In this document: in pieces, positions 51,286 to 59,407 of the stretch | Position numbering within the stretch: the stretch's first letter is position 1 | Layout: every line of letters begins with the position of its first letter | Program-made: the position numbers and the translations under genes | NCBI RefSeq assembly: GCF_014207955.1 | Contig: NZ_JACHLK010000014.1 | Coordinates: 1-64,000 of the forward strand | Source of the DNA: Acidovorax soli | GTDB taxonomy: Bacteria; Pseudomonadota; Gammaproteobacteria; Burkholderiales; Burkholderiaceae_C | Direction of reading: 5' to 3' | Length of the DNA stretch: 64,000 nucleotides | Notes under the pieces: generated by a model | What the model was told of the DNA's origin: nothing | The model's input: the letters and a program-made list of their open reading frames with translations, nothing else | Database searches by the model: none

Positions 51286-54264
51286 ATGTTGCTCACCAAG
51301 AAGTCTTCCCACGCCCGGGAGGGCGCTGCGGCCACCTCCCCGTCCTCTCCCTTCGTCCACAGCCTGCAGCGCGGCCTGGCCAGGGCCCTGCCCACCATGG
51401 ACCGGCGTGCCTTCCTGCGCCGCTCGGGCCTGGGCGTGGGTGTGGGCATTGCGGCCTCGCAGCTCGCGCTGGTCAGGAAGTCCAGCGCCGCCGAAGGCGC
51501 CAAGGTCGGCCTGGGCGACAGCAAGATCGAGGTGCGCCGCACCATCTGCACCCACTGCTCGGTGGGCTGTGCGGTGGATGCGGTGGTCGAGAACGGCGTC
51601 TGGGTGCGCCAGGAGCCGGTGTTCGATTCGCCCATCAACCTGGGCGCGCACTGCGCCAAGGGCGCGGCGCTGCGCGAGCACGGCCATGGCGAGTACCGCC
51701 TGCGCTACCCGATGAAGCTGGTCAACGGCAAGTACGAGCGCATCAGCTGGGACACGGCGCTCAACGAGATCACGGCGCGCATGCAGGAGCTGCGCAAGGC
51801 CAGCGGGCCCGACAGCGTGTACTTCGTGGGCTCGTCCAAGCACAACAACGAGCAGGCCTACCTGCTGCGCAAGTTCGTGAGCTTCTGGGGCACCAACAAC
51901 TGCGACCACCAGGCGCGCATCTGCCATTCGACCACGGTGGCCGGGGTGGCCAACACCTGGGGCTACGGGGCCATGACCAATTCGTACAACGACATGCAGA
52001 ACAGCAAGGTCGCGATGTACATCGGCTCCAATGCGGCCGAGGCCCACCCGGTGAGCATGCTGCACATGCTGCACGCCAAGGAGACCGGCTGCAAGATGAT
52101 CGTGGTGGACCCGCGCTTCACGCGCACGGCGGCCAAGGCCGACGAGTACGTGCGCATCCGCTCGGGCACCGACATCCCCTTCCTGTTCGGCCTGCTGTAC
52201 CACATCTTCAAGAACGGCTGGGAAGACAGGCAGTACCTGAACGACCGTGTCTACGGCATGGACAAGGTGCGCGACGAGATCCTGGCCAAGTGGACGCCCG
52301 ACAAGGTCGAGGAGGCCTGCGGTGTCAAGGAGGAGCAGGTGTTCAAGATCGCCAGCCTGCTCAATGCCCACCGGCCGGGCACCATCGTCTGGTGCATGGG
52401 CCAGACCCAGCACACCATCGGCAACGCCATCGTGCGTGCCTCGTGCATCCTGCAGCTGGCGCTGGGCAATGTGGGCAAGTCCGGCGGCGGCACCAACATC
52501 TTCCGCGGGCACGACAATGTGCAGGGCGCCACCGATGTGGGCCCCAACCCCGACTCGCTGCCCGGCTACTACGGCATTGCCGAAGGCGCCTGGAAGCATT
52601 TCGCGGCCACCTGGGGCGTGGATTTCGAGTGGATCAAGGGCCGCTATGCGAGCCCGGCCATGATGACCAAGTCGGGCCTCACGGTCTCGCGCTGGATCGA
52701 CGGCGTGCTCGAGAAGAACGAGCTCATCGACCAGGACGCCAACCTGCGCGGCGTGTTCTTCTGGGGCCATGCGCCCAACTCCCAGACCCGGGGCCTGGAG
52801 ATGAAGCGCGCCATGGACAAGCTCGACCTGCTCGTGGTGGTCGATCCTTATCCTTCGGCCACCGCCGCCATGGCCGCCATGCCCGGCAAGGCCGAGGACC
52901 TCAATCCGAACCGTGCGGTCTATCTGCTGCCGGCGGCCACGCAATTCGAAACCAGCGGTTCATGCACCGCGTCCAACCGCTCGCTGCAGTGGCGCGAGAA
53001 GGTGATCGAGCCGCTGTGGGAGAGCCGCTCGGACCACATGATCATGTACCAGTTCGCGCAGAAGCTGGGCTTTGACAAGGAACTGGTCAAGAACTACAAG
53101 CTGCAGAAGGTGGGCGGCATGGACGAGCCCGTGGTCGAGGACATCCTGCGCGAGATCAACCGCAGCGTCTGGACCATCGGCTACACCGGCCAGAGCCCCG
53201 AGCGCCTGAAGGCCCACATGAAGAACATGCACCTGTTCGACGTGAAGACCCTGAAGGCCAAGGGCGGCAAGGACAAGGAGACCGGCTACGACTTCACGGG
53301 CGACTACTTCGGCCTGCCCTGGCCCTGCTACGGCACGCCCGAGCTCAAGCACCCCGGTTCGTCCAACCTCTATGACACGTCCAAGCATGTGATGGACGGC
53401 GGGGGCAACTTCCGCGCCAATTTCGGCGTCGAGAAGGACGGCCAGAACCTGCTGGCCGAGGATGGCTCGCACTCGCTGGGGGCCGACATCACCACGGGCT
53501 ACCCCGAGTTCGACCATGTGCTGCTCAAGAAGCTCGGCTGGTGGGATGAACTCACCGACGACGAGAAGAAGGCGGCAGAAGGCAAGAACTGGAAGACCGA
53601 CCCCACGGGCGCCATCATCCGCGTGAGCATGAAGAACCATGGCTGCCACCCCTTCGGCAATGCCAAGGCGCGCGCCGTGGTGTGGAACTTCCCCGACGCC
53701 ATCCCGCAGCACCGCGAGCCACTCTACGGCACGCGCCCCGACCTGATGGCCAAGTACCCCACGCACGACGACAAGAAGGCCTTCTGGCGCCTGCCCACGC
53801 TCTACAAGAGCGTGCAGGACAAGAACATCGCCGACAAGGTGCACGAGAAGTTCCCGCTGATCCTGACCTCGGGCCGGCTGGTCGAGTACGAGGGCGGCGG
53901 CGAGGAAACGCGTTCCAACCCCTGGCTGGCCGAGCTGCAGCAGGAGTCCTTCGTCGAGATCCACCCCAAGACCGCGGGCGAGCGCGGCGTGCGCAATGGC
54001 GAACGGGTATGGCTCAGCTCGCCCACGGGCGCGCGCATCAACGTGCAGGCGCTGGTGACCGAACGCGTGGCGCCCGACACGGTGTGGATGCCGTTCCACT
54101 TCTCGGGCCACTGGCAGGGGGCGGACATGCTCGCCCACTACCCCAAGGGCGCGGCCCCCGTGGTGCGCGGCGAGGCCGTGAACACGGCCACCACCTATGG
54201 CTACGACAGCGTGACCATGATGCAGGAAACCAAGACCACCATCTGCAACGTGGAGCGTGCGTGA
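51286..54264 (+). CDS. fdhA: formate dehydrogenase catalytic (alpha) subunit
   Basis: FdhA oxidises formate to CO2 at a Mo-bis-MGD centre, facing the periplasm. The 992-residue protein has a Tat signal (MDRRAFLRRSG at 38-48 after a 37-residue leader), the 4Fe-4S cysteines C88-C91-C95 and C123, and a Mo-ligand Cys, C213 in ARICHSTTVAG (a Cys, not Sec, enzyme); H214 and the Arg region complete the active site. MGD-binding blocks such as GNVGKSGGGTNIFRGHDNVQGATD follow. It is followed by FdhB and FdhC, making a membrane-bound respiratory FDH. Confidence 0.96.
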   Translation: MLLTKKSSHAREGAAATSPSSPFVHSLQRGLARALPTMDRRAFLRRSGLGVGVGIAASQLALVRKSSAAEGAKVGLGDSKIEVRRTICTHCSVGCAVDAVVENGVWVRQEPVFDSPINLGAHCAKGAALREHGHGEYRLRYPMKLVNGKYERISWDTALNEITARMQELRKASGPDSVYFVGSSKHNNEQAYLLRKFVSFWGTNNCDHQARICHSTTVAGVANTWGYGAMTNSYNDMQNSKVAMYIGSNAAEAHPVSMLHMLHAKETGCKMIVVDPRFTRTAAKADEYVRIRSGTDIPFLFGLLYHIFKNGWEDRQYLNDRVYGMDKVRDEILAKWTPDKVEEACGVKEEQVFKIASLLNAHRPGTIVWCMGQTQHTIGNAIVRASCILQLALGNVGKSGGGTNIFRGHDNVQGATDVGPNPDSLPGYYGIAEGAWKHFAATWGVDFEWIKGRYASPAMMTKSGLTVSRWIDGVLEKNELIDQDANLRGVFFWGHAPNSQTRGLEMKRAMDKLDLLVVVDPYPSATAAMAAMPGKAEDLNPNRAVYLLPAATQFETSGSCTASNRSLQWREKVIEPLWESRSDHMIMYQFAQKLGFDKELVKNYKLQKVGGMDEPVVEDILREINRSVWTIGYTGQSPERLKAHMKNMHLFDVKTLKAKGGKDKETGYDFTGDYFGLPWPCYGTPELKHPGSSNLYDTSKHVMDGGGNFRANFGVEKDGQNLLAEDGSHSLGADITTGYPEFDHVLLKKLGWWDELTDDEKKAAEGKNWKTDPTGAIIRVSMKNHGCHPFGNAKARAVVWNFPDAIPQHREPLYGTRPDLMAKYPTHDDKKAFWRLPTLYKSVQDKNIADKVHEKFPLILTSGRLVEYEGGGEETRSNPWLAELQQESFVEIHPKTAGERGVRNGERVWLSSPTGARINVQALVTERVAPDTVWMPFHFSGHWQGADMLAHYPKGAAPVVRGEAVNTATTYGYDSVTMMQETKTTICNVERA

Positions 54265-54304
54265 GCACGCGGCAGCGGCAACAGCAGCGACCAGGAGACA
54301 TCCC

Positions 54305-54925
54305 ATGGCACGAATGAAATTCATCTGCGATGCAGAGCGCTGCATTGAATGCAACGGCTGCGTCACCGCCTGCAAGAACGAGCACGAAGTGCCCTGGGGC
54401 GTGAACCGCCGCCGCGTGGTCACGCTCAACGACGGTGTGCCGGGCGAGAAATCCATTTCGGTGGCCTGCATGCACTGCAGCGACGCTCCTTGCATGGCCG
54501 TCTGCCCCGTGAACTGCTTTTACCGCACCGATGAGGGCGTGGTGCTGCACGACAAGGATGTCTGCATCGGCTGCGGCTACTGCAGCTATGCCTGCCCCTT
54601 CGGCGCCCCCCAGTTCCCCTCGCAGGGCACCTTCGGCGTGCGCGGCAAGATGGACAAGTGCACCTTCTGCGCCGGCGGCCCCGAGACCCATGGCAGCCAG
54701 GCCGAGTTCGAGAAATACGGCCGCAACCGCCTGGCCGAGGGCAAGCTGCCGGCCTGCGCCGAGATGTGCTCCACCAAGGCCCTGCTGGCTGGCGATGGCG
54801 ATGTGGTGGCCGACATCTTCCGCAACCGCGTGGTGCAGCGCGGCAAGGGCGCCGAGGTCTGGGGCTGGGGCACGGCCTACGGCTCCAAGCAGGCCGGCCA
54901 ACCCACGCCGGGAGCCAAGTCATGA
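54305..54925 (+). CDS. fdhB: formate dehydrogenase iron-sulfur (beta) subunit
   Basis: This 206-residue ferredoxin-like subunit carries four Cys clusters (CIECNGCVTAC near 13-23; CMHCSDAPCMAVC; CIGCGYCSYACPFG; a split last set with CTFC and CAEMC) that pass electrons from FdhA to the cytochrome subunit. It has no C-terminal membrane helix, unlike E. coli FdnH. The start MARMKF is 41 bp after fdhA with GGAGACATCCC; an ATG at 54314 is possible. It overlaps the following lipoprotein gene (ATGA). Confidence 0.94.
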   Translation: MARMKFICDAERCIECNGCVTACKNEHEVPWGVNRRRVVTLNDGVPGEKSISVACMHCSDAPCMAVCPVNCFYRTDEGVVLHDKDVCIGCGYCSYACPFGAPQFPSQGTFGVRGKMDKCTFCAGGPETHGSQAEFEKYGRNRLAEGKLPACAEMCSTKALLAGDGDVVADIFRNRVVQRGKGAEVWGWGTAYGSKQAGQPTPGAKS

Positions 54926-55161
54926 GCGGCCGCAGCACCCTGGTGATTCTGGGCGCGGCCTGCGGGCTGCTGGCATTGGCGGCCTGCACCGAGAAGCCGC
55001 AGACCGGCGGCGGCGTGCGCGTCGATGCGCCGCCCTATGCCGGCACGGGCAGCCATTTCACCCAGCCCGGCTGGAAGGCCGGCGACAAGGCCGGTTGGGA
55101 GCAGCAGCTCAAGGCGCGCCAGCAGTACGGCCAGAACGAGTACACCCGTAGCACCCGCTAG
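54922..55161 (+). CDS. small FDH-operon lipoprotein
   Basis: This 79-residue product has a lipoprotein signal with lipobox LALAAC (Cys near residue 22) and a short Gly/Gln-rich mature part (HFTQPGWKAGDKAGWEQQLKARQQYGQNEYTR). It overlaps fdhB by four bases and precedes fdhC, so it is likely an accessory piece of the periplasmic FDH complex. No family function is known to me. Confidence 0.8.
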   Translation: MSGRSTLVILGAACGLLALAACTEKPQTGGGVRVDAPPYAGTGSHFTQPGWKAGDKAGWEQQLKARQQYGQNEYTRSTR

Positions 55162-55174
55162 AGCGAGGCCTGCC

Positions 55175-56371
55175 ATGAAAACCATTCTGTGCAGCATGGC
55201 CCTGTGTGCCGGACTGGCCTGGGGCACGGCGGCCGCCCAGGCGCCGGCCGATGCCGCCTCGGTGGCCGTGCCGGCTGCCGCCGCGGTTGCCCCGGCGCCC
55301 GGCGGTATCCAGAGCCAGAACATCTTCCAGGTCAAGCCCGACGCCAGCGAGGAGCCGGGCTACGCCCAGCAGAGCAACGGCGAGCGCGCCAAGGTGCAGC
55401 CGGGCAACAACGCGCCGATGTGGCGCCAGGTGGGCGAGGGCGTCACGGGCTACAGCAGCCTGCCCAAGAGCCAGGCGCCCGAGGCCGGCAACCTGATACA
55501 GCCCTTCGTGCAGTACCCCGGCTCGCGCGTGACCAATGCGGGCGAGGCCTGGCGCCAGGTGCGCAACCAGTGGATCATCCCCTACGGCGGCTCGCTGCTG
55601 CTCATCGTGGCGGGCGCGATTGCGCTGTTCTACTGGCGCAAGGGCACGATGCACCTGCACGGCACCGAGACGGGCCGCAAGATCGAGCGCTTCACCCCCT
55701 TTGAGCGCTCCGCCCACTGGGCCAATGCCATCGCCTTCGTGGCGCTGGCCATCTCGGGCCTGGTGATGGCCTTCGGCAAGTTCTTCCTGCTGCCCATTCT
55801 GGGGGGGCAGTTGTTCGGCTGGCTGGCCTATGTGCTCAAGAACGTGCACAACTTCGCCGGGCCGCTGTTCGCGGTGTCGCTGCTCATCGTGTTCCTCACT
55901 TTCGTGCGCGACAACTTCCCGCGCCGCGGCGACCTCACCTGGCTGCTCAAGGGCGGCGGCCTGCTCTCGGGCGCCGAGGTGCCCTCGCACCGCTTCAATG
56001 CTGGCGAGAAGCTGATCTTCTGGGGCGGGGTGCTGTTCCTGGGCGCCATCGTCGTGGCCTCGGGCCTGGTGCTGGACAAGCTGATCCCCGGCCTCATCTA
56101 CGAGCGCGGCACCATGCAGATCGCGCACATGGTGCATGCCGTGGCCACGGTGGTGATGATGGTGATGTTCATGGGCCACATCTACCTGGGCACCATCGGC
56201 ATGCAGGGTGCCTACCAGGCCATGAAGACCGGCTATGTGGACGAGACCTGGGCCAAGGAGCACCACCAGCTCTGGTACGAGGACATCCAGGCCGGCAAGA
56301 TCCCCGCGCAACGCAGCAGCAGTGCCGGTACCACGGGTGAGGCAGCGCCAGCCAAGCCCATGCAGGCATGA
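55175..56371 (+). CDS. fdhC: formate dehydrogenase cytochrome b (gamma) subunit
   Basis: This 398-residue subunit has a signal peptide (cut near AAAQ), a ~110-residue periplasmic/linker N-terminal extension absent from E. coli FdnI, then about five transmembrane helices (first near 136-157). Heme-ligand His candidates are in FERSAHWANAIAFVALAISG, LKNVHNFAGPLFAVSLLIVF and MQIAHMVHAVATVVMM. It would pass electrons to quinone. MRKG-like loops RKIERFTPFERSAHW are typical for this family. Confidence 0.93.
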   Translation: MKTILCSMALCAGLAWGTAAAQAPADAASVAVPAAAAVAPAPGGIQSQNIFQVKPDASEEPGYAQQSNGERAKVQPGNNAPMWRQVGEGVTGYSSLPKSQAPEAGNLIQPFVQYPGSRVTNAGEAWRQVRNQWIIPYGGSLLLIVAGAIALFYWRKGTMHLHGTETGRKIERFTPFERSAHWANAIAFVALAISGLVMAFGKFFLLPILGGQLFGWLAYVLKNVHNFAGPLFAVSLLIVFLTFVRDNFPRRGDLTWLLKGGGLLSGAEVPSHRFNAGEKLIFWGGVLFLGAIVVASGLVLDKLIPGLIYERGTMQIAHMVHAVATVVMMVMFMGHIYLGTIGMQGAYQAMKTGYVDETWAKEHHQLWYEDIQAGKIPAQRSSSAGTTGEAAPAKPMQA

Positions 56372-56382
56372 GGAGGCCCCCC

Positions 56383-56778
56383 ATGGCGATGAACACCCAC
56401 TTCCTGCGCCCCGCACTGCTGGCCCTGGGCACTGCCTGCACCTGCGCTGCCGCGCTGGCCAAGCTGCCACCGCCCGCGCCCGAGGCCGCCGCCAAGGCGG
56501 CCGAAGCTGCGGCCAGGACCGCCTGGGCCGGCAAGGTCGACAACTACAAGCTGTGCCTGTCGCAGGACAAGGTCGCGGCCCATTACCGCAAGACCACCCC
56601 TGCGGCCAAGCCGGCGGCCCCGGGCGCAGCGGTCTGTGCGGACCCCGGCCCGTTTGCCTACACGCCCCCCGAAGCCAAGCCGCTGGAGGCGGCCGGTGCG
56701 CACTCGCCACCGGGCACGGCCAGCAGCCCACCCAACACCCAGGTGCCGGCCGCCGCGGCGTCGGCGCCCAAATCCTGA
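56383..56778 (+). CDS. small secreted protein of the FDH operon
   Basis: This 131-residue product has a signal peptide (cut near AALA) and a Pro/Ala-rich mature part with three cysteines (LCLSQ, VCADPGPF). AAGGTVDNYKLCLSQDKVAAHYRK-like content is reminiscent of small periplasmic proteins found next to fdhC in Comamonadaceae, but I know no function. The start 56383 follows GAGGAGG; an ATG overlapping the fdhC stop (56368) lacks this spacing. Confidence 0.72.
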   Translation: MAMNTHFLRPALLALGTACTCAAALAKLPPPAPEAAAKAAEAAARTAWAGKVDNYKLCLSQDKVAAHYRKTTPAAKPAAPGAAVCADPGPFAYTPPEAKPLEAAGAHSPPGTASSPPNTQVPAAAASAPKS

Positions 56779-56842
56779 CCACCGCCCGGTCCCGGCCGGC
56801 GTTTCCCCCCAGGGTCTGGCGGGGATGGGGTACGCTGCGCCC

Positions 56843-57709
56843 ATGACCACCCACCCCGGCCTCCTGCCGCGGCTGACCCAGGCCCAGGCCCCGCTGACCC
56901 ACCGTGTCGAGGTGGTCAACGAGCATGGCGAGCGCGAGGAGCTGTCCATCCCCGCCGAGCGGCCGCTCACCGTGTATGTCGACAAGCGCGAGCTCGTCAC
57001 GCTGATGACCTTGGGCGCGCACCCCGAGCTGCTGGTGCTGGGCTACCTGCGCAACCAGCGCCTGGTGGAGTCGGTGCAGGACATCGAGTCGATCACCGTG
57101 GACTGGGAGGTCCACGCCGCGGCGGTGCGCACGCGCCATGGCATCGCGCGCATCGAGGAGCGCACGGCCAGCAAGGTGGTCACCACCGGCTGCGGCCAGG
57201 GCAGCGTGTTCGGCGGCCTGATGGACGAGGTGGACCGCATCGTGCTGCCCGAGGCGCGGCTCACGCAGGGCCAGCTCTACGGCATCGTCAACGCCATCCG
57301 CCTCAAGGAGAGCACCTACAAATCGGCCGGCTCGGTGCATGGCTGTGCGCTGTTCCAGGGCGAGGAGCTGCTGGTCTTCGTCGAGGATGTGGGGCGCCAC
57401 AATGCCATCGACACCATCGCGGGGTGGATGTGGATGGCTGTCGCAGGCGCGGCGCCGATGGCCGGCACCGACAAGGTGTTCTACACCACGGGTCGGCTGA
57501 CCAGCGAGATGGTCATCAAGTCGGCGCAGATGGGCGTGCCCATCGTGGTCTCGCGCAGCGGCATGACGCAGATGGGCCATGCCGTGGCCGAACAGCTGGG
57601 CCTGTGCGCCATCGGCCGTGCCACCAACCGGCGCTTCGTCTGCTACAGCGGCAGCCACCGGCTGGTGCTGCAGCCCGGGCTCGCGCAGGCCGCGCCTGCC
57701 CCCGGCTGA
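56843..57709 (+). CDS. fdhD: formate dehydrogenase accessory sulfurtransferase FdhD, copy 2
   Basis: This 288-residue FdhD is a divergent paralog of the copy at 46.1 kb. Its cysteine loop reads TTGCGQGS (a single Cys where copy 1 has GCGVCG). It keeps PLTVYVDKRELVTLMTLGAHPELLVLGYL, EDVGRHNAIDTIAGWM and FYTTGRLTSEMVIKSAQMGVPIVVSRSG. It follows the FDH structural genes and is probably dedicated to FdhA, with copy 1 serving the FdhF/YdeP enzyme. Confidence 0.92.
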   Translation: MTTHPGLLPRLTQAQAPLTHRVEVVNEHGEREELSIPAERPLTVYVDKRELVTLMTLGAHPELLVLGYLRNQRLVESVQDIESITVDWEVHAAAVRTRHGIARIEERTASKVVTTGCGQGSVFGGLMDEVDRIVLPEARLTQGQLYGIVNAIRLKESTYKSAGSVHGCALFQGEELLVFVEDVGRHNAIDTIAGWMWMAVAGAAPMAGTDKVFYTTGRLTSEMVIKSAQMGVPIVVSRSGMTQMGHAVAEQLGLCAIGRATNRRFVCYSGSHRLVLQPGLAQAAPAPG

Positions 57710-57745
57710 CACCGGGCCGCCGCACGGCGGTGGCATGATCGGGCG

Positions 57746-59322
57746 ATGCGCGACCAGAAATCCACCCACGCCTGGCCCGACACGCTGCCCAGCCAGTTTG
57801 GCCCCTACGACCTCGACGAGGTGCCGGAAACCCACCGCGCGCCGGTCGAATCCGTGCCGGCAGCAACGGACGGTGCCCCGCCCGCACCGCCCACCGCAGC
57901 CCCTGCTGTGGCCGCCGCGCCTGAGCGGCTGGCCGGGGCGCGCTGGTTGCTGGAGGGGTTGCGCGCCTCCGTGCTGAAACGGCCGCGCACGGGGGCTGCC
58001 GCTCCTGCGCCCGGGCAGGCCATTTGTCTCGTGCTGTTGTGCAGTGCCGTGCTCGTGGGTCTGGAGCGCCTGCACATCCCAGGCCCTGCGGCGTTCCATC
58101 TCGGGGGCTGGCTGACGCTGTGGTGGTCTCTGCCCGCACTGCTCGGGGCCGCCTGGTGGGCCCTGTCGCGCCCGCCGGCCGCTGGCACCGGGGACCGGCT
58201 TGCGGGCGGCGTGCCGGCCTGGCTGGTGCTGTCCACCGTGGCCGTGCTGCCGGCCTCGGTCGTGGCCTATGGGCTCATGGCCCTGGGGGCGCACGATCCC
58301 GCCCGCTGGTCCGCGGGCTACGGTTACTGGGCCTTCTGGGCCATCTATGGCGTGACGCTGCTCTGGGACCTGCTGGTCCAGACCGTGCTGATGGCACGCT
58401 TCACGCGCTCGCGGGGCCGTACCGCCGTCTTCGTGCTGGTGCTGCTGGCCGTGACCGGGGGCAGCCTGTACTACATGTCGTCCCAGTCCTGGGTGGCCCG
58501 TCCGGAAGCCAGCGAGGGGGATGCGCCCCACCCGCGCGCCTGCACCTGTCGCAGTCCGTCTTCGAGGCCCAGCAGGACCTGATGCAGCAGCAGGCCGAGG
58601 CCCTGGTCGCCGAGCGCCCCGGCGTGACCGATGTCTATGCCCTGGTGTTCGCCCCGTACGCCAGCGAGAACGTGTTCCGCCGCGAGAGCACCATGGTCAG
58701 CCAACTGCTGCAGGAGCGTTTCGATGCCCAGGGCCGGGTGCTGCACCTGCTCAACCACGCGGAGACCACCGACACCCATGCCTGGGCCACGCCCGAGAAC
58801 CTCGAACGCGCCGTGCACGCCCTGGCCGCGCGCATGGACAAGGACAACGACCTGCTCGTGGTCTACATGACCTCGCATGGCGCCAGGAACCACCAGCTCG
58901 CGGCCTCGCACTGGCCGCTGGAGGTGGCGCCCACCACCCCCGAGATGCTGCGCGAAGTGCTGGACGCGGCAGGCATCCGCCACCGGGTGATCGCCATCTC
59001 GGCCTGCTACTCGGGCGGCTGGATCGACACGCTGGCCAATCCATCGACCCTGATCATGACGGCGGCCGACGCCACCCACACCTCCTACGGTTGCGGCGCG
59101 CTGTCGGAGCTGACCTTCTTCGGCCGGGCCGTGTTCGACGAGCAGCTGCGCAGCACGCACTCCTTCGAGGAGGCGTTCAAGAAAGCCGTGCCCCTGATCC
59201 AGCAGCGCGAGGTCGAGGCGGGCAAGAACGACGGCTTCTCCAACCCGCAGATCCGCGTGGGCGCCGAGATCGCTCCCGTGCTCAAGGGGCTCGAAGAGCG
59301 CCTGAACGCCACGCCACGCTGA
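57746..59322 (+). pseudogene. C13-family (caspase/legumain-fold) peptidase with N-terminal membrane domain, frameshifted
   Basis: Two overlapping frames encode one protein: residues 1-~260 (57746-~58526) give an N-terminal polar segment and four or five transmembrane helices; then, in another frame, ~58530-59322 gives the peptidase domain with catalytic His in MTSHGARNH and Cys in ISACYSGGW. Inserting one C in the CCCC run at 58526-58529 joins them as GDAPPPARLHLSQSVFE and gives a 525-residue protein. The frame change is either a sequencing/assembly deletion or a real mutation (possibly phase-variable). The function of such bacterial proteins is unclear. Confidence 0.8.
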
Positions 59323-59407
59323 GCCCGCCGGCCTGAAAGGGCCTGCGCGCCGGCTGGAAATGGGCCATTGCCGTGGTTGGACGCGCTTTTGCGCTAATGT
59401 CACGCCC

